64,000 nucleotides of DNA, from positions 372,001 through 436,000 of the forward strand of contig NZ_WUBI01000001.1 in assembly GCF_009807035.1 (NCBI RefSeq). Reading direction: 5' to 3'. Below the pieces are notes generated by a model. That model had not been told where the DNA came from, did not search any database, and was given only the letters and a program-made list of their open reading frames with translations. The DNA comes from Paenibacillus dendrobii (lineage in GTDB: Bacteria > Bacillota > Bacilli > Paenibacillales > Paenibacillaceae). The first letter of the stretch is position 1. Every line of letters begins with the position of its first letter. Shown one piece after another: positions 1-8,593 of the stretch. Made by a program: the position numbers and the translations under genes.

Positions 1-21
1 CAACGGGCAAGATTGGCTGCC

Positions 22-2070
22 TCATTCCGAACGATCATGCAGAGGGAGATTCCGGTTGCGGTTCTGCTCATCGATGCATCTCCTTTGCCTGTCATCCCAA
101 TTCGTCTGCCATCCAGTCCGCTGCAGCTGTTGTACGGCTGACCGAATCTGCCTGGCTTCCTGAGGAAGAGCTGCCGTTCCGGGTAATTCACCATGCGCCT
201 GATCTAGTAAGTCGGCTGCTAAAAGCAAATAGCAAATGGCGGCCCCGATCGAAGCTTGATGGATGGATGCATCATTCAGCTTGATATTTTCGAATAGTCG
301 TACCGCTTCCATGTAATGACCCTTGTCGTAGAGAATTTCTGCAAGCATAAGTGCCCCTTCATCGCCCAGTGTTTGCGCCTCTAGTAAAGTGATCAACAAA
401 TCCGCGGCTTCAAACACATATCCTTCCTTGTACAGTGCTTTGGCAAACGTGTTAGATCCTGCTTCATCCAGTACAACAGACAATCTTTTTCCTAGATCAA
501 TTAGACCGATAAAGACGGAGCGCTGAATGAGTGTGTGGATCAAAAGGCTTTCTTCAGTTCGAACGGTAGCACCGCTTTGATCGTCTGCTTCTGGGTGGTG
601 GAAGAGGAGGCTCTCGATTCGCTCAATATGCTCGCGTTTATGGTGTTGAATGAAGCCCCAGATGTGAGGTTCGAGTGAACCCATAAGCTGCCACTGTATA
701 AGAATATGCAACATTTCGCGATCAGGATTCGGTGCAGAGTCCGTAACCGCTGCATGATATAAAAAGGAATGAGCTTCCTTTAGTTTGTTCAAGCGAATCA
801 AGGAGATGCCATAGAGGGTACTTAAATCATCTTCGGTGATCCATTGCGGAGGGCAGAGCCGAATGATCTCCTGATCTGCTCCAATCCTATCGAGTGAATG
901 GAGCAATAAGCTCCATTTCTTCTTGTCCCGGGGCTGAATGGTTTCTATCAAGAGTGTGCTGATCTCACGATCAGTGGTTTTTAAATTGTAAAAAGAGGCT
1001 GCCAATCCGTTGACTGCAGGAGCATAATCCGGTTGTAACTGGACGGCTTCATAAAAAAGTCTTGCTGCCTCTTCAAACCGTTGCATCTTAATAGCGATCG
1101 CTCCCATGTTACTCAAAGCCTTGTAGCTATGGATTCCTTTTTCCGTTACATAAGAGGAAGATGTGCAATCAGCTGCTTGGCGGTAAGCTTCGAATGCTTT
1201 TTCCCAGAGCCCCTGTGCTTCCAGAGATTGACCATGAACAAAATGAAGATCAGCATAATCCGGATAATGCAGTGCTTCACGAAGACACAGCAGGCTCGCT
1301 TGTTCTACCTCGTGGAGTTCCAGCATGACTTTAGCCAAATCTTTGATTAAGGTCGGACGGAAAGAAGCTGTCAAAGGCGTATGTTCTTTTGCCAGAAGCA
1401 TGTATTTTTTGGCTTCGGGAATGTTTCCGCTTTGACAGTGTGTAATACCCAGATGGTATAGATAGTACGGTTGTTCGGGTTCTTCCTCCAAAGCCTTCAT
1501 AAGTATTTGGTAATTCCGGTCCAGCTTGTTTTTGTTCCATATGTTCGGGGATAGGTATCCCGTATGTCTTATTTGGATAGGGGAACCCTTGATTTTATCC
1601 TTGCCGGAAAAGAGAAGAATGGAAGGTTCGATTTCTTCATGGATTTTTCCTTCAAAATGATATTGTTGACGGTTTCGAAACAGTCGAAGCGAGCGGTGAT
1701 ACAGTGTTTGTGCTTCTGAGTCGCTTAACATATTGGCGATGGTGATGTCATAAGCTTCGACTTCATCAGTTGCGTCGATTAGCATCCTGATTTCATCCAA
1801 GCTTGTGAGGAGTTCTTCATCAGCATCGATAACCAGTATCCAGTCTGTTGTTGCATAGCGCAATGCATGATTTCTGGCCATGGAGAAATCATCCTGCCAT
1901 TTCATAGAAACGACATGGGCGCCGTATTGCCGAGCAATGTCGACGGTATCGTCAGAGGAGCCCGTATCAACCAATACGATTTCATCAGCAAGTTTAACGG
2001 ATTCCAGGCAAGTCCGGATGACTTCGGATTCGTCCCGAGCGATAAGATGGATTCCAATAGTGGACAACAT
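22..2070 (-). CDS. Family 2 glycosyltransferase with TPR repeats
   Basis: This 682-residue protein probably transfers a sugar to a protein acceptor in the cytoplasm. The N-terminus is a GT-A fold of family 2: LIARDESEVI, then IVLVDTGSSDDT, and the metal-binding DAD of LVIDADEE at residues 82-84. From about residue 200 to the end the chain is helical and TPR-like (for example YLYHLGITHCQSGN and LFYEAVQLQPDYAPAVNGLAA). This layout resembles SunS-type protein glycosyltransferases, whose TPRs hold the polypeptide acceptor. It lies about 115 bp downstream of the Thr-rich repeat protein on the same strand, so that protein is the obvious candidate acceptor (inference). The start is ATG with an AAGGAGT ribosome site 8-10 bases ahead, lying beside a hairpin. 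The gene is complete and ends 22 bases from the window edge. Confidence 0.85.
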   Translation of the reverse strand: MLSTIGIHLIARDESEVIRTCLESVKLADEIVLVDTGSSDDTVDIARQYGAHVVSMKWQDDFSMARNHALRYATTDWILVIDADEELLTSLDEIRMLIDATDEVEAYDITIANMLSDSEAQTLYHRSLRLFRNRQQYHFEGKIHEEIEPSILLFSGKDKIKGSPIQIRHTGYLSPNIWNKNKLDRNYQILMKALEEEPEQPYYLYHLGITHCQSGNIPEAKKYMLLAKEHTPLTASFRPTLIKDLAKVMLELHEVEQASLLCLREALHYPDYADLHFVHGQSLEAQGLWEKAFEAYRQAADCTSSSYVTEKGIHSYKALSNMGAIAIKMQRFEEAARLFYEAVQLQPDYAPAVNGLAASFYNLKTTDREISTLLIETIQPRDKKKWSLLLHSLDRIGADQEIIRLCPPQWITEDDLSTLYGISLIRLNKLKEAHSFLYHAAVTDSAPNPDREMLHILIQWQLMGSLEPHIWGFIQHHKREHIERIESLLFHHPEADDQSGATVRTEESLLIHTLIQRSVFIGLIDLGKRLSVVLDEAGSNTFAKALYKEGYVFEAADLLITLLEAQTLGDEGALMLAEILYDKGHYMEAVRLFENIKLNDASIHQASIGAAICYLLLAADLLDQAHGELPGTAALPQEARQIRSAVQQLQRTGWQTNWDDRQRRCIDEQNRNRNLPLHDRSE

Positions 2071-2080
2071 GATATCTATT

Positions 2081-2129
2081 ACTCCTTCCTTAAGGAGGAG
2101 TACACGGTGTCCCCCGTATACTCCTTAAG
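2081..2129 (-). promoter_or_regulatory. Mutually exclusive hairpins over the glycosyltransferase RBS
   Basis: Read on the minus strand, an arm CTTAAGGAGTATACGG (2114-2129) can pair with a downstream arm ending CTCCTTAAG (2089-2107). That second arm holds an anti-Shine-Dalgarno sequence that can pair instead with the real ribosome site of the glycosyltransferase (ACTCCTTCCTTAAGGA on the plus strand, from 2081). The first stem lacks a U-run, so it is not a typical terminator. Translation control of the second gene of the pair is a reasonable inference. Confidence 0.45.
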
Positions 2130-2184
2130 CAAACTGACAAGATGATGCATCATCCCTTTTTGTATTGTATTATTGGGAGAAGAT

Positions 2185-3954
2185 TTAAGTTCCTTGGGCA
2201 TTGAGGATGACATTGATGGTGGATGGCAGACCTGCCGTAGCTGACTGATAGGACACGCGAGTATATTTAAGGAAACGTGCGGGCACCAATACATCCACGG
2301 AACCTGAGGCTAGCGGATTATCTCCGGTCGTATCAACGTAATAATTCGTGCCGTCGGCACTGATTTCGATTTGGGTGTTCACCGGATTTGCGCCGCTGTT
2401 ATACACGAAGAAGGAATAAACGCCAAGCACACTGGTCGTGACGGCAGGAAGCGGTGTCAATGCATTGGCTGTCGTGATACCGATGCTAGGCTGCTCGATA
2501 AAGCTCTTTTGCGATATGGAAGTAATGCTGCTCAAAGTACCCGCAGTGATCGTTGTGCCGAGAACGGCGGTGATGGTGCCATTGAGGATATTGGTGACGG
2601 TACCTGCGGAAGAGAGAGTCCCCGCGGTAATGGTTGCACCAAGGACGCTGGTAATGGTGCCGTTGAGAATGTTAGTGACGGTACCTGCGGAAGAGAGCGT
2701 CCCCGCCGTGATGGTCGCCCCAAGTACGCTGGTGATGGTACCGTTAAGGATATTAGTGACGGTACCTGCGGAAGAGAGCGTCCCCGCCGTGATGGTCGCA
2801 CCAAGGACGCTGGTGATGGTACCGTTGAGGATATTGGTGACGGTCCCCGCTGAAGTTAACGTCCCCGCGGTAATGGTTGCTCCGAGCACGTTGGTGATGG
2901 TACCGTTAAGGATATTAGTGACGGTACCTGCGGAAGATAGCGTTCCCGCCGTGATGGTCGCTCCAAGGACACTGGAAATGGTGCCGTTAAGGATATTAGT
3001 GATGGTCCCCGCGGTAATGGTTGCTCCGAGCACGTTGGTAATGGTACCGTTGAGAATGTTAGTGACGGTCCCTGCGGAAGTTAGCGTCCCCGCGGTAATG
3101 GTCGTCCCGAGCACGCTCGTAATGGTGCCGTTGAGAATGTTAGTGACGGTACCTGCGGAAGAGAGAGTCCCCGCCGTGATGGTCGCTCCAAGGACACTGG
3201 AAATGGTGCCGTTAAGGATATTAGTGATGGTCCCAGCGGTAATGGTTGCTCCGAGCACGTTGGTAATGGTACCGTTGAGAATGTTAGTGACGGTCCCTGC
3301 GGAAGTTAGCGTCCCCGCCGTAATGGTCGCACCAAGCACGCTGGTAATCGTCCCGTTGAGGATGTCAGTGACGGTTCCCGCCGAAGTTAATGTCCCCGCG
3401 GTAATGGTGGCCCCGAGAACGTTAGAAATGGTGCCGTTAAGGATATTGGTGACGGTCCCCGCCGTGATGGTCGTCCCGAGCACGCTAGTGATGGTACCGT
3501 TAAGGATATTGGTGACGGTCCCCGCAGAAGTTAAGGTCCCCGCCGTGATGGTCGTCCCGAGCACGCTAGTGATGGTACCGTTAAGGATGTTGGTGACGGT
3601 CCCCGCAGAAGTTAATGTCCCCGCGGTAATGGTGGCCCCGAGTACGTTAGAAATGGTGCCGTTAAGGATATTGGTGACCGTGCCCGCAGAAGTTAATGTC
3701 CCCGCGGTAATGGTCGTCCCGAGTACGCTAGTGATGGTACCGTTGAGAATGTTGGTGACGGTCCCCGCGGAGGAGAGAGTCCCCGCCGTGATGGTCGCAC
3801 CAAGCACGCTGGTAATCGTCCCTCCAAGAATAACTGATGTTATATTCCCGGAAGTATCGGTGGCAATGACATGGTTAGCATTGGTGGCGTCCCGTCCGTA
3901 AATGAGCGTCCGCAAATTGTTAGGATCATTCTGAAAAACATTGTAGTTTGGCAT
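2185..3954 (-). CDS. Thr-rich 27-residue-repeat surface protein with DUF6385-like C-terminus
   Basis: This 589-residue protein has a 44-residue head, about 17 tandem repeats (residues 45-477) and a C-terminal domain of about 110 residues. The repeat unit starts GTITSVLGATITAG and ends GTVTNILN. Most units are 27 residues and three are 21, each having lost an internal LTSAG-type block. Thr, Ser, Gly and aliphatic residues alternate in a way that suggests a stacked beta-solenoid with Thr rows open to O-glycosylation. The C-terminal part (FFVYNSGANPVNTQIEIS through TINVILNAQGT) resembles DUF6385. No signal peptide is seen, so a spore-surface or mother-cell role is possible. The RBS is AAAGGAATG ahead of ATG. 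A TPR glycosyltransferase follows on the same strand. Function is inferred only. Confidence 0.8.
   Translation of the reverse strand: MPNYNVFQNDPNNLRTLIYGRDATNANHVIATDTSGNITSVILGGTITSVLGATITAGTLSSAGTVTNILNGTITSVLGTTITAGTLTSAGTVTNILNGTISNVLGATITAGTLTSAGTVTNILNGTITSVLGTTITAGTLTSAGTVTNILNGTITSVLGTTITAGTVTNILNGTISNVLGATITAGTLTSAGTVTDILNGTITSVLGATITAGTLTSAGTVTNILNGTITNVLGATITAGTITNILNGTISSVLGATITAGTLSSAGTVTNILNGTITSVLGTTITAGTLTSAGTVTNILNGTITNVLGATITAGTITNILNGTISSVLGATITAGTLSSAGTVTNILNGTITNVLGATITAGTLTSAGTVTNILNGTITSVLGATITAGTLSSAGTVTNILNGTITSVLGATITAGTLSSAGTVTNILNGTITSVLGATITAGTLSSAGTVTNILNGTITAVLGTTITAGTLSSITSISQKSFIEQPSIGITTANALTPLPAVTTSVLGVYSFFVYNSGANPVNTQIEISADGTNYYVDTTGDNPLASGSVDVLVPARFLKYTRVSYQSATAGLPSTINVILNAQGT
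2524..3822 (-). repeat. Tandem coding repeats, 81-bp units with three 63-bp variants
   Basis: About 17 head-to-tail units lie inside the repeat protein gene. Thirteen complete units are 81 bp, three are 63 bp, and the last is partial. The units are highly similar at DNA level, with recurring blocks such as GTAATGGTTGCTCCGAGCAC. All length changes are multiples of three, so the frame is kept. The pattern indicates copy-number change by recombination or slippage. Confidence 0.92.
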
Positions 3955-4176
3955 ATCATCATTCCTTTATGACAAAGTAAGAAATCATCCTTTCAATGAA
4001 ATATCTAAGACTCTGAAACCTTTTTAGCTCAAATATGTGTTCGGACTGCCCAATATAGAATGATCCCTCCTTAGACAAACAGAGTCTTTGAATATGTATA
4101 TGGCTAGGTGCCTTTGAGAGAAACGGCGTGTGCACGTAGAAATAATATTTTGCAGCATTGTAAGCGTGTGACCGCG
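3955..4176. other. Intergenic region between the repeat gene and topB
   Basis: This stretch separates two divergent units and presumably holds the promoter of the minus-strand repeat gene. I could not define a convincing sigma-A or sporulation-sigma promoter. A strong unused Shine-Dalgarno-like run (TAAGGAGGGATC on the minus strand, near 4060-4070) precedes a TTG codon and a reading frame of under ten codons. It may be a leader peptide or chance. Confidence 0.3.
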
Positions 4177-4205
4177 TTGAAACAAAAGGGCTTCTGTGCT
4201 ATCAT
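4177..4205 (+). promoter_or_regulatory. Sigma-A promoter for the topB leader
   Basis: The -35 element TTGAAA (4177-4182) is separated by 17 bases from the -10 element TATCAT (4200-4205). Transcription would start near 4212, roughly 100 bases before the topB start codon. Confidence 0.6.
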
Positions 4206-4240
4206 AATGAGTATTCTAATCTATAAAATGAACGAACCAC

Positions 4241-4272
4241 GGCCGGGGGAGGCTTCCTTTCTCGGCCTTTTT
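4241..4272 (+). terminator. Intrinsic terminator inside the topB leader
   Basis: GGCCGGGGGAGG pairs fully (with G-U pairs) with CCTTTCTCGGCC around a three-base loop, and is followed directly by TTTTT. It sits between the predicted start site near 4212 and the topB ribosome site at 4296, so it could attenuate topB or end a tiny transcript. Confidence 0.75.
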
Positions 4273-4312
4273 CATGGGAATATGAACGTCCAATCAAGGA
4301 GAGACGGTACTA

Positions 4313-6634
4313 TTGAAAACTTTAGTCATTGCTGAAAAACCGGATATGGGACGAAACATTGCGGCAGTCATTGAACCGAAAGCGAAGAATGCCCGGACTT
4401 ACATAGAAGGCGAGCATTACATCATCACATGGGCGATCGGTCACCTCATCGGTTTGGCCGAACCGGATGCCTACGATGATAAATACAAAAAATGGAATAT
4501 TAATGATTTGCCGATTATACCCGAACATTTCAAACTGAAGCCAAATCCTAAAACGAAGGATCAGCTGAAGGTGATTGCGGAACTAGCCAAGCGCAGTGAT
4601 AAGCTTATTAACGCATGTGACGCAGGGCGTGAAGGTCAGCATATATTTTCATTGATCCAGCAGCATTTGAAAATGAGACAGCCAGTGAAACGTCTTTGGA
4701 TATCGGATTTGACCCCGGAAACAATCAAAAAAGGCTTCGACGAGTTGAAGGACGGTGTTGAGTATGAGAACTTGTCCAAAGCGGCTAGAGCAAGAAGCGA
4801 AGCGGATTGGCTGATTGGGATGAACGGTTCCCGTGCCTTCACCACCAAACATAACGTGCTGCTATCCGTCGGACGTGTTCAGACTCCTGTACTTGCGCTC
4901 GTATATGACCGTCAAAAGGAAATTGATGCATTTAACTCTGCTAAGTTCTATGACGTGGAAGCCATATTTAAGCAAGGGGATTCTGAATACAAAGGATTAT
5001 GGCAGGGCGATCGGATTCAGGATGAAGAGAAAGCCAAAGCAATCGCTGCAAAAGTTCGGGGTAAAGAAGGAATCATCCAGAGCTATGATATGAAGGATAC
5101 GAAGGAATACCCGTACAAGCTGTACGATTTAACCCTTTTACAGCGTGAGGCTAATGCGAAATACAGCTTCTCGGCCAAAAAGACGCTTGACTTGGCTCAG
5201 GCACTGTACGAAAAACATAAAGTCATCAGTTACCCGAGAACAACGTCTAACTATGTGACCGAACAAAATATTCCCCAGATGCATAAATCTTTGGACCAAC
5301 TGCGCGGAACAGATTACGTGAAGTTTGCCGAGCAGGCTGATAAGAAATATGTTCATAAAAATAATAAATCGGTGTGTAATCCTTCCAAGGTCGAGGACCA
5401 CCATGCGATTTTGCCAACCAACAAAATGGCACGGAATTTGGCTCCTGACGAAGCGAAGATCTATGATCTGATCGTACGTCGTTTCTTGTCCCATTTCTTC
5501 CCGCCCGCCGAATATAAAGTGCACACGGTCATGACCGAAGTCGAAAAGGAAGAGTTTAAGACCACGGTCAAACAGCTGTTGTCTGAAGGCTGGAAGGTCG
5601 TTTATGCGGATCAGAAAAAAGACGCCAAAAAAAGCCGTGCCAAAAAGGATAAAGAGGACGAGGATGAATCTCAAAGCGAAGAGGAAGTCACGACTCCTTT
5701 TCAATTGAATGCGAAGGAAGGCGTTTTGTGCATCAACAGCGAAGCGAAGGAAAAAGAGACGCAACCGCCCAAGCCTTATACCGAAGGCACGCTTCTGAAA
5801 GCCATGGAAAGTGCGGGGAAGCAGATTGAAGATGACGAGCTGCGTGATGCGATGAAGGATTCTGGACTTGGCACGCCCGCAACACGCGCCGCAATCATTG
5901 AACGCCTCAAACAAGTAGGATATATGGTAATGAAGGGTAAACGCATTGTGATAACCCAAAAAGGCAGGATGGCTGTCGAGGTGATTCGAGGAGCGGGGGT
6001 CGATCTGCTGACTTCGCCAGAAATGACAGGGCAATGGGAGCGTCGTTTGAATGAAATTGCAAAGGGATCTGCTTCGGATGAAGTGTTTATGGCGAATGTG
6101 AAGAAATTTGCTACGATGATTATCAGCAAAGTCAAGGTACAGTCCAGAGTCGCTAAAGAATCCTTTGAAGAAAAGCCTTCCGAGGAAACGAAACCATCCC
6201 GAACCCGAAAGAAAACGGCACCGAACACTGGAGAAGGAAAATCAGCTGCGAAAACAGGTACAGCGAAAAAAACTTCTTCGAAAAAAGCTAGCGTAACGGT
6301 CAGCTCCGAACCATCTCAGAACCTGTCTGCCGATCAAGCGCCTCCGGAGCAACAGCGAACTACGAAGATGGGGATTGCACCTTGTCCGAGAACGGGCTGC
6401 CATGGAACGCTCATCATGGGCCGACGCGGCTTTGGCTGCTCTCATTACAAAGAGGGCTGTAAGTTCGTGATTTGGAAAGACCAGTTTGGTATCTCGCTTG
6501 AGCCGGAAGATATTGCTTCCTTGGCTGCAATCGGAAAAACGAAAAAAGCCTTCCTAGTGGAAGATGACGGGCGGCAGCGGGAGGGGCATTTCATTCTGCT
6601 GGATTCGAACACGGGAACGATTGGACTCAATTGA
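4313..6634 (+). CDS. topB: DNA topoisomerase III
   Basis: This 773-residue type IA topoisomerase cuts one DNA strand to pass another and helps separate recombination and replication intermediates. The Toprim domain starts with LVIAEKPDMGRNIA and holds the metal-binding DAGREGQ at residues 103-109. GRVQTPVLALVYDRQ near 188 is the type IA signature. The active-site Tyr is Y307 in ISYPRTTS. The region 590-690 is a Lys/Ser/Thr/Glu-rich linker. The C-terminus has a zinc-ribbon-like module with cysteines in CPRTGCHGTL and CSHYKEGC. It starts at TTG with AAGGAG eleven bases upstream. The terminator in its leader suggests attenuation. Confidence 0.95.
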   Translation: MKTLVIAEKPDMGRNIAAVIEPKAKNARTYIEGEHYIITWAIGHLIGLAEPDAYDDKYKKWNINDLPIIPEHFKLKPNPKTKDQLKVIAELAKRSDKLINACDAGREGQHIFSLIQQHLKMRQPVKRLWISDLTPETIKKGFDELKDGVEYENLSKAARARSEADWLIGMNGSRAFTTKHNVLLSVGRVQTPVLALVYDRQKEIDAFNSAKFYDVEAIFKQGDSEYKGLWQGDRIQDEEKAKAIAAKVRGKEGIIQSYDMKDTKEYPYKLYDLTLLQREANAKYSFSAKKTLDLAQALYEKHKVISYPRTTSNYVTEQNIPQMHKSLDQLRGTDYVKFAEQADKKYVHKNNKSVCNPSKVEDHHAILPTNKMARNLAPDEAKIYDLIVRRFLSHFFPPAEYKVHTVMTEVEKEEFKTTVKQLLSEGWKVVYADQKKDAKKSRAKKDKEDEDESQSEEEVTTPFQLNAKEGVLCINSEAKEKETQPPKPYTEGTLLKAMESAGKQIEDDELRDAMKDSGLGTPATRAAIIERLKQVGYMVMKGKRIVITQKGRMAVEVIRGAGVDLLTSPEMTGQWERRLNEIAKGSASDEVFMANVKKFATMIISKVKVQSRVAKESFEEKPSEETKPSRTRKKTAPNTGEGKSAAKTGTAKKTSSKKASVTVSSEPSQNLSADQAPPEQQRTTKMGIAPCPRTGCHGTLIMGRRGFGCSHYKEGCKFVIWKDQFGISLEPEDIASLAAIGKTKKAFLVEDDGRQREGHFILLDSNTGTIGLN

Positions 6635-6762
6635 ACTATTCTTTACCAGGACATGAATGAAGTGAATTATTCAATATCTTAAGAACAACGACATCTAAAC
6701 GCGGTCTGTCTTCTACGAAGGTACGTCGATAGACGTATTTCTCATAGTAATACACAAAAAAA

Positions 6763-6795
6763 CAACGGATCCTCTTATTGGAGGGTCCGTTGTTT
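6763..6795. terminator. Bidirectional terminator between topB and HAD gene
   Basis: ACAACGGATCCTC pairs with GAGGGTCCGTTGT, with A-run and T-run flanks, so it can work on both strands. It overlaps the last codons of the minus-strand HAD gene. Confidence 0.8.
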
Positions 6796-7542
6796 TTGTT
6801 CCTGCTTGATCTTGATGTCAATAATATCCGGTATTTCTTCGATCGAAGAAACGGTATAAAACGAACTTCCCGGTTCTTGCTGCAATTCGACCATATTGTA
6901 TATCCATTCATTGGACTGTTTGATATATATGCTTTGCAATCCGGCAGTGAGCGCCGGTACAACATCCGTCCGAAGTGAATTGCCGATCATCCATGTCAAG
7001 GATCGGTCAAAGGAACCCTGGCGCAAAATCTGCTCCAACGTGGATTCATTTTTATGCTGCGTAATGTATATCCGATCGTCAAAATAAGTGCTGAGCTTCA
7101 TCTGGTCTATCTTCCTTTGTTGAATAGCCGTTTCCCCGCCGGTATAGAGATATAGATGATGGCCATCGTTTTGCAAGGCTTCCAGCGTTTCCACCATGCC
7201 TGGATAGGGTTCGACCTCTTGTTCATAAACACTGAGACCAAGCTTGTTCAACTGTTGTTCTTCTTCCAAATGGATCGGACGGTTGAATTTTCGGCAGAAA
7301 AAACGATAGGTTTCGATCAGTGAGTTAGGGAAGTTTCCGCTGCTGAAGCCGGTACGGCTTACCTGAGCAACATCGATTTCAATTTGCTTCTGGCGGATCT
7401 CATCGGTAGAGAGACGCTGATCTCCCAGCCAGTGATGCATCAGCTCGAAAAATTCACCCAGAACAAGTCCAAAATATTTATTGCAATGGATGAGCGTGTC
7501 ATCCAAATCAAATAAAATATGTTGTCTTAACGTATTATGCAA
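6775..7542 (-). CDS. HAD-superfamily hydrolase
   Basis: This 255-residue cytoplasmic protein has the HAD motifs in order: motif I FDLDDTLIH near the N-terminus, motif II in LYLYTGG, and a motif III/IV region around WMIGNSLRTDVVPALTAG. Such enzymes use the first Asp as nucleophile, usually on phosphate monoesters. The substrate cannot be read from the sequence. The start is TTG with AAGGAG nine bases ahead. It follows the ArsR-type regulator by 13 bases on the same strand, so the two form an operon. The gene end is built into a bidirectional terminator. Confidence 0.85.
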   Translation of the reverse strand: MHNTLRQHILFDLDDTLIHCNKYFGLVLGEFFELMHHWLGDQRLSTDEIRQKQIEIDVAQVSRTGFSSGNFPNSLIETYRFFCRKFNRPIHLEEEQQLNKLGLSVYEQEVEPYPGMVETLEALQNDGHHLYLYTGGETAIQQRKIDQMKLSTYFDDRIYITQHKNESTLEQILRQGSFDRSLTWMIGNSLRTDVVPALTAGLQSIYIKQSNEWIYNMVELQQEPGSSFYTVSSIEEIPDIIDIKIKQEQKQRTLQ

Positions 7543-7555
7543 AAAGCTTCACTCC

Positions 7556-8473
7556 TTATAGACGCATGTAAGATTCCAGAAACATCTGGAGCTCCGACGC
7601 ACCGTCCGGACGGATACTGAATTTTTCTGTATCTTCTGCTCCGAGGTGAATGCGCAAAAGTCCTGCTACCCTCAGGATCATCAGGTGATGTTTGAGCAAT
7701 TCTTCGGTCTGGTCCAGGTCCCGGATCATTTCATCAAGTGAATGGGGTTTCTCGGCCACATAACGGAGAAGCCGCAGTCTCTTGGGATCGGACAGGGCAT
7801 GAGTCATCCGCAGCAAGCAGGTTGGCGGCTCGTCCTCATCCTCTTCAGGCACATCAACAGGATATTGGATCAGCATCATTTTCTTATAAAAGCAATACGT
7901 ATTGATCGGACGGTTATGAACTGTCGGGAATAGGACGATCGTCTGAATCTCGGGTGCGTTTTCGATGACCAGCCCGCCGGAAGCGTATTCGACCAGGCTC
8001 ATCGGATCCATTTTGGTGAGGAGCATGCATTTTTCCCGGGCATCCTCTTCGATGAGCGGGATGATGCCTGCTTCCACATCTTTAAAGTAATGCTCATACC
8101 AAAGCTCTAGCAATGGGGTATATTGATCCCTGATCCGCCGAGCTTCTTCCAACGTAAGTTTAGGCAAGTATGGAGATGCTGCCGAAAGCAGCACTTCTTC
8201 AGAAGTTTCCTGCAAGCACTTCAGAAAGCTGATGACAGAATCCCCGTTGTTCCGGTGTATAGCCCAGGCGTAGAGAACGTCGTAGTCATCAAACGGCCAT
8301 GCCGCAGTTTGCGAAAGCGCAGCGGAGACTTCCGGGGAGAGCTTGCTGCTTACCTCACTGATCCATTCAGGTCCAATATCCAGATTCCGGACCCATTTTT
8401 TGGAAGTATATACCATAAAACTGCCGAGCAGTTCGTATATGGGTGAAACGTCAACTTTCACTTCATAGTTCAT
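7556..8473 (-). CDS. ArsR-type winged-helix regulator with large N-terminal domain
   Basis: The protein has 305 residues. The last 90 form an ArsR-like winged helix (ALSDPKRLRLLRYVAEKPHSL, then a recognition helix in TEELLKHHLMILRVAGLL). The N-terminal 200 residues are of unknown function and carry no obvious metal-binding Cys/His cluster, unlike short ArsR metal sensors. It is cotranscribed with the HAD hydrolase and divergent from an MFS transporter, so it may control that exporter (inference). The start is ATG with AGGAGG about eleven bases ahead. Confidence 0.75.
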   Translation of the reverse strand: MNYEVKVDVSPIYELLGSFMVYTSKKWVRNLDIGPEWISEVSSKLSPEVSAALSQTAAWPFDDYDVLYAWAIHRNNGDSVISFLKCLQETSEEVLLSAASPYLPKLTLEEARRIRDQYTPLLELWYEHYFKDVEAGIIPLIEEDAREKCMLLTKMDPMSLVEYASGGLVIENAPEIQTIVLFPTVHNRPINTYCFYKKMMLIQYPVDVPEEDEDEPPTCLLRMTHALSDPKRLRLLRYVAEKPHSLDEMIRDLDQTEELLKHHLMILRVAGLLRIHLGAEDTEKFSIRPDGASELQMFLESYMRL

Positions 8474-8520
8474 GAAAAGGGTAACCTCCTATGAAATCAG
8501 TGCATCTCCTTCATTATGGC

Positions 8521-8549
8521 TTGTTGAGTGTCGGGTTGTCCACTATAAT
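8521..8549 (+). promoter_or_regulatory. Sigma-A promoter for the MFS transporter
   Basis: TTGTTG (8521-8526) and a perfect TATAAT (8544-8549) are 17 bases apart. The start site would fall near 8556, just ahead of the ribosome site AAGGAGG at 8578. Confidence 0.7.
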
Positions 8550-8593
8550 GTTCAAGTAGTTTGCCCGGATTTATTGAAGGAGGAAATTTTAAA

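Noticed and set aside
2524..3822. CRISPR array
   Set aside because: Regular spacing comes from coding repeats in frame. There are no unique spacers of constant length and no cas genes.
2438..3901. Long open frame (487 codons) on the plus strand opposite the repeat gene
   Set aside because: It arises because the 81-bp repeat stays open in the antisense frame. It is monotonous Val/Met/Pro repeat sequence, has no ribosome site, and the minus-strand gene has a clear C-terminal domain and operon partner.
4108..4335. Small plus-strand frame before topB
   Set aside because: It has no ribosome site and contains the predicted promoter and terminator of the topB leader.
5138..6034. 298-codon frame opposite topB
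   Set aside because: It is the antisense shadow of a conserved topoisomerase gene, with no ribosome site or recognisable domain.
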